A stretch of 64,000 bases of DNA from CAXSBR01 sp964252015. GTDB lineage: Bacteria; Actinomycetota; Actinomycetes; Mycobacteriales; Jatrophihabitantaceae. Location: positions 1 to 64,000 of the forward strand of contig CAXULW010000020.1 of assembly GCA_964252015.1 (NCBI GenBank), read 5' to 3'. The notes under the pieces are model-generated. The model was not told the origin of the DNA. It searched no databases and saw only the letters and a program-made list of their open reading frames with translations. Position 1 is the stretch's first letter. Every line of letters starts with the position of its first letter. The position numbers were made by a program, and so were the translations under genes. Shown here in pieces: positions 42,790-51,615 of this stretch.

Positions 42790-43968
42790 ATGCCGGACAC
42801 CGTGGAGATCGGACTGGGGCGCCACGCCCGTCGCGCCTACCACCTGAACGAGGTCGCCCTCGTCCCCACCCGACGCACCCGCGCATCGGCGCAGGTGTCC
42901 ACGGCCTGGCAGATCGACGCGCACGCCTTCGAGCTGCCGTTCGTGGCCGCCCCGTCCGACGCGGTGGTGTCGCCCGAGACGGCCAAGACCATCGACGCGC
43001 TCGGTGGCCTGGCCGTCCTGGACGGCGAGGGTCTGTGGACGCGCTACGACGACCCGGCAGCCGAGCTCGCCCGCCTGGCCGAACGGGTCAGCGGCGACAT
43101 CCGCAGCGACGCGGCCTACCTGCAGCGGCTCTACAGCCGCCCGGTCTCGGCGGAGCTGCTGCGCTGGCGGATCGGTGAGCTGCGCGGTGCGGGCGTCCGG
43201 GTGGCGGTGCGGCTGTCCCCGCAGAACACCGGCGCGCTGGCGCAGGCCGCCCTAGCCGCCGGCGTCGATCTGCTGGTCATCCAAGGCACCGTGATCTCGG
43301 CCGAGCACGTGGTCGGCACCGATGCCTCCGAGGACACCAAACGGGCGCTGAACCTGAAGACGTTCATCGCCGAGCTCGACGTCCCGGTGATCGTCGGCGG
43401 CTGCTCCAACTACCAGACCGCGCTGCACCTGATGCGTACCGGGGCGGCGGGCGTCATCGTCGGCTACGGCGCCCATGCCGGTTCGAGCACGGCGCGGGTG
43501 CTGGGGATCGACGTCCCCATGGCCACCGCCGTCGTCGATGCCGCTGCTGCTCGGCGGGACTACCTCGACGAGACCGGTGGGCGCTACGTCCACCTGATCG
43601 CGTACGGCGAGACTGAGACCGGCGCGGACATCGCCAAGGCGCTGGCCTGCGGGGCGGACGCGGTGATGCTCGGCGCACCCCTGGCCGGCGCCACGGACGC
43701 CCCCGGTCACGGCCGCTACTGGGACGCGACCGCGGCCCACCCGCGCCTGCCCCGCTCGGCGGTGGTCGAGGTGATGGACGCCGACGCGCCGAGTGCGGCC
43801 GAGGGCGACCGTGATCTGGCCCGCCTGGTCACCGGCCCCACGGACGACCCGTCCGGCGCCGAGAACCTGTTCGGGGCCCTGCGCCGCTCCATGGCCAAGT
43901 GCGGCTATTCCACGGTCAAGGAGTTCCAGAAGGCCGAGCTCGTCGTCACCGCCCCGTCCTTGTTCTGA
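42790..43968 (+). CDS. guaB3: GuaB3 family IMP dehydrogenase paralogue
   Basis: 392-residue (beta/alpha)8 protein of the GuaB3 family, without CBS domains. YHLNEVALVPTRRTR, DLLVIQGTVISAEHV and ACGADAVMLGAPLAGA are family blocks. The loop that carries the catalytic Cys in IMPDH reads GAHAGSSTARVLGI here, with Ser232-Ser233 where Cys would be, so normal IMPDH chemistry is unlikely. The role of GuaB3 is not established. ATG start. Confidence 0.88.
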   Translation: MPDTVEIGLGRHARRAYHLNEVALVPTRRTRASAQVSTAWQIDAHAFELPFVAAPSDAVVSPETAKTIDALGGLAVLDGEGLWTRYDDPAAELARLAERVSGDIRSDAAYLQRLYSRPVSAELLRWRIGELRGAGVRVAVRLSPQNTGALAQAALAAGVDLLVIQGTVISAEHVVGTDASEDTKRALNLKTFIAELDVPVIVGGCSNYQTALHLMRTGAAGVIVGYGAHAGSSTARVLGIDVPMATAVVDAAAARRDYLDETGGRYVHLIAYGETETGADIAKALACGADAVMLGAPLAGATDAPGHGRYWDATAAHPRLPRSAVVEVMDADAPSAAEGDRDLARLVTGPTDDPSGAENLFGALRRSMAKCGYSTVKEFQKAELVVTAPSLF

Positions 43969-44067
43969 GCACCGTCCGAGGCGGCTCGGCGTCGCGACCT
44001 GCCAGCCGCGGTGCTGCACGTGGCCTCAGGAGAGAACGCGGGCGGGCCGAGCCGACCAGCGACCGCC

Positions 44068-44721
44068 TCAAGCCTGCTGGTCGGGCAGGCCGGCCTGGCG
44101 GGCCAGCACGATGGCGTGGGAACGGTCGGCCACCTGCAGCTTGCGGAAGATGTTCGAGATGTAGTTGCGGACAGTCTTCGGCGAGAACGACAGCTGGCCG
44201 GCGATGGCGTTGTTCCCGGCGCCGGTGGCCATCAGGCTCAGCACCTTCAGTTCGCTGTCGGTCAGCTCCGGAAACGGGGATCTGGACGCCGGCCGGTCGG
44301 CGAAGAACCGGGTCATGCGCACGGCGATGCCCGGGGAAAAGATCGCTTCGCCCCGTCCCACGGCCACGATGGCGCGGGTGAGGTCCTCGGCGTCCATGTC
44401 CTTGAGGACGTAGCCGCGGGCACCGGCCCGCATCGCGGCGAAGACGGAGTCGTCGTCTTCGAACATGGTCATGACGAGGATGTTGGTGTCGGGATCGGTG
44501 GCGACGATCGAGCGGATCGCGGAGAGCCCGCCGCCGGGCATCTGCAGATCCATCAGCACGAGGTCGGGATCGAGTTGCTTGGTCAAGGCGATCGCCTGGT
44601 CAGCGTCCGCGGCTTCGCCGATGACGTCAATGCCCGCTTCCGTGGCCAGCAACGAGCGAACGCCCTTGCGGAACAGCGTGTGGTCATCGGCGATGAGGAC
44701 CCGCAGCGGCTGGCCGTTCAC
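44068..44721 (-). CDS. NarL/LuxR-type response regulator
   Basis: 217 residues. Receiver domain with ADDH acidic pocket, phospho-acceptor Asp58 (LVLMDLQMP) and a conserved Lys in GYVLKDMD. LuxR helix-turn-helix: LTDSELKVLSLMATGAGNNAIAGQLSFSPKTVRNYISNIFRKL. The ATG overlaps the stop of the sensor kinase gene, forming a coupled pair. Confidence 0.93.
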   Translation of the reverse strand: MNGQPLRVLIADDHTLFRKGVRSLLATEAGIDVIGEAADADQAIALTKQLDPDLVLMDLQMPGGGLSAIRSIVATDPDTNILVMTMFEDDDSVFAAMRAGARGYVLKDMDAEDLTRAIVAVGRGEAIFSPGIAVRMTRFFADRPASRSPFPELTDSELKVLSLMATGAGNNAIAGQLSFSPKTVRNYISNIFRKLQVADRSHAIVLARQAGLPDQQA

Positions 44722-45980
44722 AAGGATGATCCGTCCAGTGGGACGACGGTGGTGACGGTCGTGCCGCCGTCGAGGTTGGGCCCGAAGCGCACCGATCCAC
44801 CAAGTTCGGCCGCGCGTTCCCGCATCGCGGCCACACCTACGCCGGCTACCAGCGGCTCGGGCAGGCCGCGGCCGTCGTCGGCGATCGTCACCACCACGTC
44901 CTTCGCACGCACGTCGACGGTCACGCCGCAGCGGCGGGCCCCGGAATGCTTGACGGCGTTGTGGATCGCCTCGGTCGCGATCCGGTACAGCGCCACCTCG
45001 ACCGCCGCCGGCAGTGGCGGAACGTTCTCGGGGGTGACCGTCACGGGTATGCCGGCGTGCGAGCCCGGGTGATTTCGCAACGCGCTGATCAACCCCAGAT
45101 CGTCCAGCAGCGGCGGTCGCAGCCCGTACACCAGCCGCCTGATCTCCGACGTGGTCTGGTTCATCTGGTCACGCACGTCGTCCAGGATCGCCGAAGCCTG
45201 GTCGGGCCCCGAATCGAGCAGGCGCTGCGCGGCCACGAGTTGCAGTTTCATCGACGCCAACGAAGGGCCGAGCCCGTCGTGCAGGTCTCGACGCACGCGA
45301 CGGCGTTCATCCTCGAGCGCGGTGACGAGCCCGGCCCGCGACGCCTGGATCTGCGCGGAAGCCCGCACCGCGAACATGCCGACGCTGAGGTGGCGGCCGA
45401 GATCGGCGAGGAGTTCGAGGTCGCGCGGAGAGAGCGGGGTCCCGGACCGCCGCATGGCCACGACGACCTGCCCGATCGGCTGATCGCGATACACCAACGG
45501 GATCGTGGTCAGATCGCGCGGCGACGGGCGGGGGCCCGCGACGCTGATCTCGACGTCACCCTCGACGACCGCGACGAACGGCACCCCCAGCGCCCGCGCG
45601 ATCGTCGTGGCGATCGAGGAGCCTTCGCCTCCGGACGAGACGGTCCCACCCGAATCGAGCTGCCGGTTGATTCGGTCCACGACAGCCAGGGCATCGTCGT
45701 GGTGGCCGTACACCACGTCGTCGACGCCCCGTTGCACCCACCGCCGCAACGGCACGATCGTGACCGCGACCAGTACAGCCGCGAGGGCCTGGGCCCACCA
45801 CCTCGGGTGACCGTGTTCGCGGCCCAGCCCGTCGGCCACGAGCACGGCGGTCCACACCACCGCAGCCCAGGTGGCCAGCACGCCCCAGACGAGCGCTGTC
45901 GCCAGCACCCGGCCACCACGCTGGGTCGACACCGGTGCCACCTTGCCTGGTGGCGCCGGTGTCCGCTCCTCGACCGACAT
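44718..45980 (-). CDS. NarL-type (HisKA_3) sensor histidine kinase
   Basis: 420 residues. Two membrane helices near the N-terminus (LATALVWGVLATWAAVVW; WWAQALAAVLVAVTIVPL), a GAF-like domain (about 120-215), HisKA_3 with the phospho-His in RRDLHDGLGPSLASMK, and an ATPase domain (IATEAIHNAVKHSGA, IADDGRGLP). ATG at MSVEERTP is preferred over the longest frame (46034), which would extend back into the upstream gene. Signal unknown. Paired with the response regulator. Confidence 0.9.
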   Translation of the reverse strand: MSVEERTPAPPGKVAPVSTQRGGRVLATALVWGVLATWAAVVWTAVLVADGLGREHGHPRWWAQALAAVLVAVTIVPLRRWVQRGVDDVVYGHHDDALAVVDRINRQLDSGGTVSSGGEGSSIATTIARALGVPFVAVVEGDVEISVAGPRPSPRDLTTIPLVYRDQPIGQVVVAMRRSGTPLSPRDLELLADLGRHLSVGMFAVRASAQIQASRAGLVTALEDERRRVRRDLHDGLGPSLASMKLQLVAAQRLLDSGPDQASAILDDVRDQMNQTTSEIRRLVYGLRPPLLDDLGLISALRNHPGSHAGIPVTVTPENVPPLPAAVEVALYRIATEAIHNAVKHSGARRCGVTVDVRAKDVVVTIADDGRGLPEPLVAGVGVAAMRERAAELGGSVRFGPNLDGGTTVTTVVPLDGSSL

Positions 45981-45996
45981 GACGGGGCGCGACCAG

Positions 45997-46392
45997 CTAC
46001 TGGACTGCGGCCGCGAGCTCGCTGCGCGACTCACGCCGCAGGAGCAACCAGATGACCACGCCGGAGACGACGGCCCCGCCCACCGAACTGGCCTTGTCCA
46101 GGAAGGTGGGTCCGAACGGGATCCCCGGCAGTGAGACCAACAGGTTGATGATCATCACGGTCAGGGTGAGCACAACGGCCCACCGTTGGATTCGGTAGAC
46201 GCCGTACGCAGCGACCAGACCTACCACACCGATCAGAACCTCCACGATCACCACGATGTACGGCGGTTGATTCGAGCTCGAATTGACCTTTTCCGAGCCT
46301 TGGGGCAGAACCATCAACGCCACCACTACGTTGGCCAGCGACAGCAGTGCCGCAAGGGCGGCCGCGATGGTGTACTTGCGAGAACGGGACAT
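45997..46392 (-). CDS. four-helix membrane protein upstream of sensor kinase
   Basis: 131 residues with four hydrophobic segments (AAALAALLSLANVVVALMV; IVVIVEVLIGVVGLVAAYGV; VVLTLTVMIINLLVSLPGI; GGAVVSGVVIWLLLR). GGAGG five bases before the ATG fixes this start. It ends 16 nt before the kinase gene, so it probably belongs to the same operon and may be part of its sensing. Family not recognised. Confidence 0.7.
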   Translation of the reverse strand: MSRSRKYTIAAALAALLSLANVVVALMVLPQGSEKVNSSSNQPPYIVVIVEVLIGVVGLVAAYGVYRIQRWAVVLTLTVMIINLLVSLPGIPFGPTFLDKASSVGGAVVSGVVIWLLLRRESRSELAAAVQ

Positions 46393-46598
46393 GACGACCT
46401 CCGTGATGTGAGCCATTGTGGCCCATCGACGGCGGCTCCGGTCGAAGCCGCCGGGGATCACCTTCATGGTCAGGACGTCCCGCCGTCACCGGACCACGGT
46501 CACCAATCAATGGGACAAGATCCCAGGCGGCCGGCGCCGTCGACGGCCCGCAGCGTCGCTTCCGGAATGACCGGCAACGGATCGAGGTTCGAGACGTC

Positions 46599-47258
46599 AT
46601 GAGAATAGGAATCATTGGCGCAGGACAGATCGGCGGGACGGTCACCCGAAGGCTCGCCGAGCTCGGGCACGAGGTGCGGGTGGCGAACTCGCGGGCGCCG
46701 GAAACGTTGTCCGAGTTGGCCGCTGAAACCGGCGCGACCGCGGTATGGGCGGCAGAGGCCGCGGACGACGTCGACCTGGTGATCGTCAGCATCCCGCAGA
46801 AGAACGTGCCCGATCTGGCGCCCGGCATCGTCACGAAGGCCAAGCGAGGCGCCCCGGTCATCGAGACCAACAACTACTACCCGCAGCAGCGTGACGGTCT
46901 CATCGCCGAAATCGAGGCCGGCACCGCGGAGAGCGTGTGGGTGTCTCAGCAGCTCGGGGTGCCGGTGTTCAAGGCTTTCAACGGGATCTTCTGGAAGCAC
47001 CTGCGGGACAACGGTGCACCGGCCGGGTCACCCGGGCGGATCGCGCTGCCCATCGCCGGTGCCGAAGGTCCGGCCAAGCAGGTGGTGTTCGACCTCATCG
47101 ACCAGCTCGGCTTCGACCCGGTCGACGGTGGATCCCTGGAGCAATCCTGGCGCCAGCAGCCCGGGACACCGGTGTACGGCAAGGACTACGACGCCGAGCA
47201 CACCCGCGCGGCCCTCGCCGAGGCATCCGAGGAACGGTCCGCCGCGTTCCGCGCTTGA
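46599..47258 (+). CDS. NAD(P)-binding oxidoreductase, F420-dependent NADP reductase-like
   Basis: 219 residues beginning MRIGIIGAGQIGGTVTRRLAELGHEVRVANSR, a Rossmann fold whose Ser-Arg at the second strand end suits NADP. Related to the F420H2:NADP oxidoreductase/pyrroline-carboxylate reductase superfamily. No catalytic assignment is possible from sequence. ATG preceded by GGTTCGAGACGTC, a weak ribosome site. Divergent from the kinase operon. Confidence 0.8.
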   Translation: MRIGIIGAGQIGGTVTRRLAELGHEVRVANSRAPETLSELAAETGATAVWAAEAADDVDLVIVSIPQKNVPDLAPGIVTKAKRGAPVIETNNYYPQQRDGLIAEIEAGTAESVWVSQQLGVPVFKAFNGIFWKHLRDNGAPAGSPGRIALPIAGAEGPAKQVVFDLIDQLGFDPVDGGSLEQSWRQQPGTPVYGKDYDAEHTRAALAEASEERSAAFRA

Positions 47259-47288
47259 CGATCCGGTCTGACAAGCTTCCTCCGAACG

Positions 47289-48690
47289 ATGCGCGAAGGA
47301 AGGCGGCCGGGCGTGTTCGAGGTGTCGGCGTCCGGTCGCGACCCTGACGACGGCTCGCTAGACCCACCCCGGCTCGGCGCCGAGCCGTTCGCCCGGCCGT
47401 CCGCCGAGCCGGGTACGCCCAGCCCCTTGGAAACGGCGGCGGCCGCGTTGAACCTGGCCATGCGCGTGGGTGATTGCCTCTTGTCAGCGGGGATGTCGGC
47501 CAATGACGTCGTCGTTGTGCTCCTGCGGATCACCACCGCATACCAGCTGACCCGCGTCCACATCGACGTGACCTACACGTCCATCTCGGCCTCCTACTAC
47601 CCCGGGCGCGACGCCGCTCCGATCACGTGCATCCGGGTGGTGCGGCCCGACGTCGTCGACTACAGCCGGGTCCGGGAATTGGACAAGCTGTCCGACGACA
47701 TTCAGTCCGGCCTGACATCGACGACGCCATCGCCCAGTTCGAACGGATCAATGCCGCCCCACCGCCCTACCCGCAGTGGTTGTCGACGGCCGGGAACGCG
47801 GGTGTGGGCGCGGCGGTGGCGCTGCTGTTCACCACGTCGTGGAAGATCGTGTTGATCACCTTCCTGGCCGGCTGTGTGGTCGACCGTCTGCTCGCACTGT
47901 TGCAGCAGGCCCGGGTGCCGCCCTTCTTCCAGCAGGCCGCCGCGGCCGGCCTGATCACCATGATCGCGGCCGGCATCACCGCCGCGGGGCGCCACGGGGT
48001 GGAGATCTTCACGGGACTGGACCCCACCCTCGTCGTGGTCGGCGGCATCGTCCTGCTGGTGTCGGGGATGACGATCGTCGGCGCCGTCCAGGACGCGATC
48101 GACCAGTTCTACGTCACCGCTTCGGCCCGCGTCTTCGAAGTAGTGATGCTCACCGCCGGGATCGTCGTCGGTATCGTGCTCGCCCTGAAGATCGCCCCGC
48201 ATGTCGGCGCGCCGGTGTACATCTCGCCGGACCCGATCGGGCTCGGCCCGCTCTGGGCCCAGTTCGTCGGTGCCGCGCTCACCTCGGGCTTCTTCGCCGT
48301 CTGGGCGTACGCCGATCTCCTGACGACCGCGTTGTCTGCGGCCACCGGCCTGCTCGGCTGGGCTGGTTACACCGCGATGATCCACAGCGGCGCCGCCGAA
48401 GTGCCGGCCAACGCCGTCGGTGCCCTGGCCGCGGCCCTCGTCGCCACCCTGATCGTGCGCCGCACGAACATCCCCGGCTTCGCGCTGGTCAGCGCCGCGT
48501 TGCTGCCCCTGGTGCCGGGGCTGTCGCTGTACAACGGCCTGCTGGAGATCGTGGGGACCTCGTCCACGCCGGCGAACACGTCCGCCGGCATCTCCACGCT
48601 CGGGCTCGCGGTGAGCGTGGCGCTGGGCCTGGCCGCCGGCGCCAGCCTCGGTACCTACCTCGGCCGCCCCCTGGCCGATCAGATGCGCCG
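47289..48690 (+). pseudogene. ThrE-type (DUF1212) threonine/serine exporter, frameshifted and cut by gap
   Basis: The N-terminal cytoplasmic domain (residues AAAALNLAMRVGDCLLSAGMSANDVV onward) reads in one frame to about 47713. The remainder, from DIDDAIAQFERINAAPP through about ten membrane segments, reads in the next frame. Restoring one base at GGCCTGACATCG (47709-47720) gives a continuous protein, so a single-base deletion is likely. The 3' end runs into the N block. Either an assembly error or a real null allele; the second part shows no other damage. GTG at 47313 after GAAGGAAGG is an alternative start. Confidence 0.8.
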
Positions 48691-48790
48691 NNNNNNNNNN
48701 NNNNNNNNNNNNNNNNNNNNNNNNNNNNNNNNNNNNNNNNNNNNNNNNNNNNNNNNNNNNNNNNNNNNNNNNNNNNNNNNNNNNNNNNNN
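48691..48790. other. assembly gap of 100 N
   Basis: Exactly 100 unknown bases at the 3' end of the ThrE-type gene. The missing piece holds that gene's stop codon; the real length is unknown. Confidence 0.95.
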
Positions 48791-48805
48791 GCCGACGGGT
48801 AACGG

Positions 48806-49249
48806 TCAGGAGATCGCTGCCCGCACGAGTTCGGCGATCCGCTTCTCCACCTCGGGGGTCCACTTCGCGAGCGCGTACGACACCGGCCACAGTTCGCCGT
48901 CGTCGAGGTTGGCCGCGTCCTGGAAACCCAGGGTCGAGTAGCGGTAGTTGAACTTGCCCGCGTCCTGGAAGAACACGACGATCTTGCCGTCTGCATTCGA
49001 GTAGGCGGGCATGCCGTACCACGTCTTTGCTGACAACTCGGGTGCCGTTTCGGTCACCGTCACGTGCACGCGCTCGGCGAGCGCACGATCCTGCGGTGCC
49101 ATCTCGGCGATCTTGTCGAGGACGGCCTGGAGCCCGTCGGCCGCTTTGGCGCCCTTCTTGCCAACGGCGCGCAGCTCAGCCGCGCGCTCCTTCATCGCGG
49201 CGCGCTCCGCCGCACTGAAACCGTCGGATTCCGTGTCTTTCGCCGCCAT
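48806..49249 (-). CDS. DUF1801 (YdhG-like) protein
   Basis: 147 residues, charged Ala/Lys/Glu-rich N-terminal helix (AAERAAMKERAAELRAVGKKG), then the DUF1801 core: TWYGMPAYSNADGKIVVFFQDAGKFNYRYSTLGF. Cytosolic, function unknown. ATG chosen because GGAG lies nine bases before it; the in-frame ATG at 49267 lacks a ribosome site. Confidence 0.82.
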   Translation of the reverse strand: MAAKDTESDGFSAAERAAMKERAAELRAVGKKGAKAADGLQAVLDKIAEMAPQDRALAERVHVTVTETAPELSAKTWYGMPAYSNADGKIVVFFQDAGKFNYRYSTLGFQDAANLDDGELWPVSYALAKWTPEVEKRIAELVRAAIS

Positions 49250-49414
49250 TGCCTGGGTCTCCTTCATCACGTGAGGCTGCGCGTCGCGGCGGCCTTCGGT
49301 CAGAACGCTAGACCGCGGGCACGCCAGGATGCTTCTCGATTCCTGACCGCATCGACGACCAACGCAGGCCGGGGAGCGCACGTAGCGGCCATGACCCTCA
49401 GCAGCGAAATATGC

Positions 49415-49420
49415 TACCGT
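49415..49420 (+). promoter_or_regulatory. -10 box of leaderless vapBC promoter
   Basis: TACCGT ends 7 nt before the vapB ATG. The box lies inside a direct repeat ATGCTAC..GTGCTAC that could be the antitoxin operator. Confidence 0.4.
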
Positions 49421-49427
49421 GTGCTAC

Positions 49428-49706
49428 ATGGAATCGGTCGGTGTGCGGGAGTTGCGGCAGAACGCGAGTGCCCTGCTCGAGCGCATCGAAGCCAGTGGAG
49501 TGAGTTTCGAGATCACGAACCACGGCCACCCGGTCGCTCGACTGGTACCGATCCCGCGGCAGGAACAGCCGTCTCGGGCGCAGTTGATCGATGCCGGCGT
49601 GCTTCGTCCCGGTCGCGGTGACCTTCTGGATGTGGTGCCGATTCAGATGCCGCCGGGTGCGCCCTCGTCGGCCGATCTGTTGGCCGCAGACCGAGATGAG
49701 CGGTGA
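49428..49706 (+). CDS. vapB: VapB/Phd-type antitoxin
   Basis: 92 residues. The N-terminal Phd/YefM-like DNA-binding part reads SVGVRELRQNASALLERIEASG, followed by EITNHGHPVARLVPI; the C-terminal tail (residues 50-92) would wrap the toxin. ATG preferred over the GTG three codons earlier because of the leaderless -10 box. Its end overlaps the vapC GTG by 4 nt. Confidence 0.88.
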   Translation: MESVGVRELRQNASALLERIEASGVSFEITNHGHPVARLVPIPRQEQPSRAQLIDAGVLRPGRGDLLDVVPIQMPPGAPSSADLLAADRDER

Positions 49707-50101
49707 GCATCTATTTCGATACGTCGGCGCTGGCCAAGCTGATCCTCGTCGAGGAAGAAAGCCAGGCGCTCCGCGGGTGGGTTGGCGCCCGGCGGGGCAT
49801 CCCGCGGATAACGAACGTCGTGGGCGTTGTGGAGTTGCAACGGCTCGCGGCTCGGGTGAGTCAATCCGCCCTGAACACGGCAATCCAACTCTTGACCCGT
49901 ATCGATCAACTGGATATGACGCCGATTGCGCTGGCGCGGGCGGCGCAACTGCCGCCGCCGCACGTCCGCACCCTCGACGCTCTTCACATCGCATCAGCGT
50001 CTGAACTGACCGATCTCGAGACGATCGTGACCTATGACTTGCGCATGATCTCCGCCGCCACCGGATACGGCCTGCCCGTGGCCAGCCCAGGAGCCGTCTG
50101 A
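49703..50101 (+). CDS. vapC: VapC toxin, PIN-domain ribonuclease
   Basis: 132-residue PIN nuclease with the acidic metal residues: Asp6 (YFDTSALAKL), Glu in VVELQRL, Asp in RTLDALHIASA and Asp in TYDLRMI. Likely cleaves a tRNA or rRNA when free of VapB. GTG start coupled to vapB. A standalone TA pair between the draft gap and the stress locus. Confidence 0.9.
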   Translation: MSIYFDTSALAKLILVEEESQALRGWVGARRGIPRITNVVGVVELQRLAARVSQSALNTAIQLLTRIDQLDMTPIALARAAQLPPPHVRTLDALHIASASELTDLETIVTYDLRMISAATGYGLPVASPGAV

Positions 50102-50115
50102 TGGCCGCCGGTGGT

Positions 50116-50847
50116 TCAGCTGCGGCTGTCGAGGCTGGTTGCGCCACCGCTCGGTGACGTCGGCGGCACGTCGTTGCGGGTGGCTTGCGCCTCGGTGGCG
50201 AAGGTCCGAGTAGCGGGTTCGGTCACGCGAACCGGGGTCTCGACCACCGTCTTCGTGACCGGGCGTCGGGTTACCTCGTCGTCGCGGTCGTCGCGGTCGT
50301 CGCGGTCGTCGCGGTCGTCGCGGTCGTCGGCTGCGCGGCGGCGGGCCGCTTCGACGTCGCGAACGCTGATGACGCCGAGACGTCCCAGCGCGGTGGCCGC
50401 GATGAAGATGATCAGCGCGCCCAAGCCGTCGAACAGGAGCAGGAACTGAAACGCCTTACCGAACTTGGACGTGGCGATCGGGGAGCCGGCGCTGCCGAGG
50501 TTCACCAACGTGCCGATTGTGGTGCCGACGACGAACCAGGCCCCAGCCGCCACGCCGAGCCACGCGCCGAAGCTGGTGGTGAGGCGGTTGGCTGCGCTCA
50601 GGAGCAGGAAGCCCCCGACCACCGCGACGGCGCCGGGCAGGATCTCGAGCCAGAATCGGCCGCTGCTGAGATGCCAGGCCTCGTTCGGGGTGTACCCGAA
50701 GTTCACGTACGGGCCGATCAGGGGAATCAACGCACCCCACGCGCCGAGCAGCAGCAGCAGTAGGCCGCTGACTGCGCCGCGTGAACGGGGTACCCGCATC
50801 CGTGCTCCGCGGGTATCGATACCGCGGTCGCTGGTGTCTTTGGTCAT
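50116..50847 (-). CDS. four-helix membrane protein with RDD-repeat linker
   Basis: 243 residues. Four membrane segments (about 27-170, for example SGLLLLLLGAWGALIPLIG and FLLLFDGLGALIIFIAAT), then a cytoplasmic tail with a DDR repeat (five units) coded by a 9-bp tandem repeat at about 50278-50330, and a Thr/Glu/Pro-rich end. It is preceded by a two-part promoter-like element shared with the asp23 gene at the head of the neighbouring operon. Family not recognised. Confidence 0.75.
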   Translation of the reverse strand: MTKDTSDRGIDTRGARMRVPRSRGAVSGLLLLLLGAWGALIPLIGPYVNFGYTPNEAWHLSSGRFWLEILPGAVAVVGGFLLLSAANRLTTSFGAWLGVAAGAWFVVGTTIGTLVNLGSAGSPIATSKFGKAFQFLLLFDGLGALIIFIAATALGRLGVISVRDVEAARRRAADDRDDRDDRDDRDDRDDEVTRRPVTKTVVETPVRVTEPATRTFATEAQATRNDVPPTSPSGGATSLDSRS

Positions 50848-50921
50848 GGTTTCTCCTCAGGTCCTACGCAAAGGGATGGATGATCGGCCCGCGACGCGCG
50901 GTGCGACTGGGCCCGTCTGAT

Positions 50922-50952
50922 GGTTAGACCCGCAAATCGGTAGAACATCGCA
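50922..50952 (-). promoter_or_regulatory. shared stress-locus promoter element, copy B
   Basis: Minus strand reads TGCGATGTTCT-N10-GGGTCTAACC, ending 74 nt before the ATG of the four-helix membrane protein gene. Copy A, upstream of the asp23 gene, has the same two blocks at the same spacing. The GGGT core recalls SigB/SigF-type -10 boxes; the sigma factor is not known. Confidence 0.65.
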
Positions 50953-50984
50953 TTCAGGCTGGCGATCCGTTCGGAAACCCAGTC

Positions 50985-51278
50985 TCAGCGCTCGCGCGGG
51001 GGGAGAAACGTGCGCAACTCATGGGCGATGAGCGCGGCGACCAGCAGGTCGACCTGGTCGGTGCATTCGCGGCAGCGGGGGGCGCGTGGGGCGCTGGCCC
51101 AACCGCACGGGTGGTCGGGGAACGCGACCCGGGGCGGGTGATCGTCATGCGCGGCCAGGGTGCCGGCCCGCAGATCGAAGGCGTGTTCTCGCAGAGGTTT
51201 ACGTGGGGTACCTCGGCGCCACTGCACGTCGGCGCCGAGGTACTCCATCGCCACGACGAAGATCGGTGTGAGCGTCAT
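50985..51278 (-). CDS. hypothetical protein with CxxC motif
   Basis: 97 residues with no family recognised. The C-terminal third has CGWASAPRAPRCRECTDQVDLLVAALIAHELRTF, with a CREC pair and a helix. ATG with AGAAGGGA about seven bases upstream. It follows the GlsB gene on the same strand after 30 bp, so it probably ends the stress operon. Confidence 0.5.
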   Translation of the reverse strand: MTLTPIFVVAMEYLGADVQWRRGTPRKPLREHAFDLRAGTLAAHDDHPPRVAFPDHPCGWASAPRAPRCRECTDQVDLLVAALIAHELRTFLPPRER

Positions 51279-51308
51279 CTGCTCGTCCCTTCTCCCCGTG
51301 GTTGAGCA

Positions 51309-51581
51309 TCAGTTGCGGATGCTGCTGCGTCCGCCGATACGGGTCCATACGAGCAGGACGATGACGGCGCCGATGACCGAGCCGATGATCCCGGACGGCT
51401 GGAAGAAGCCGCTGTCCTTGTGGAAGATCAGGTAGCCCAGGAACCCCCCGACGAACGACCCGACGATGCCGATGGCAATGGTCATCGGAATCGACAGGTC
51501 CTGCTTGCCGGGGATGATGAGGCGGGCCAGCGCGCCGGCGATCAGGCCGATGACGATGAGGCTGATGATGAGGCCAAGCAA
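51309..51581 (-). CDS. GlsB/YeaQ/YmgE family stress membrane protein
   Basis: 90 residues, three hydrophobic segments: LIISLIVIGLIAGALARLI, MTIAIGIVGSFVGGFLGYLIF and IIGSVIGAVIVLLVW, with the RLIIPGKQ loop of this transglycosylase-associated family. TTG start, six bases after GAGGAGAG; no ATG or GTG fits. Family members are stress-induced small membrane proteins of unknown activity. Confidence 0.82.
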   Translation of the reverse strand: MLGLIISLIVIGLIAGALARLIIPGKQDLSIPMTIAIGIVGSFVGGFLGYLIFHKDSGFFQPSGIIGSVIGAVIVLLVWTRIGGRSSIRN

Positions 51582-51615
51582 TGAAATCTCTCCTCGAGCG
51601 TTGGTGGGTAAGGGG

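Noticed and set aside
47700..47725. Programmed frameshift in the ThrE-type exporter
   Set aside because: No slippery heptamer or following structure is seen at GGCCTGACATCG, and the family is not known for recoding. A deletion or read error is simpler.
50281..50330. 9-bp tandem repeat as a separate regulatory element
   Set aside because: It is in frame within the membrane protein gene and codes the DDR repeat, so it is part of the coding sequence.
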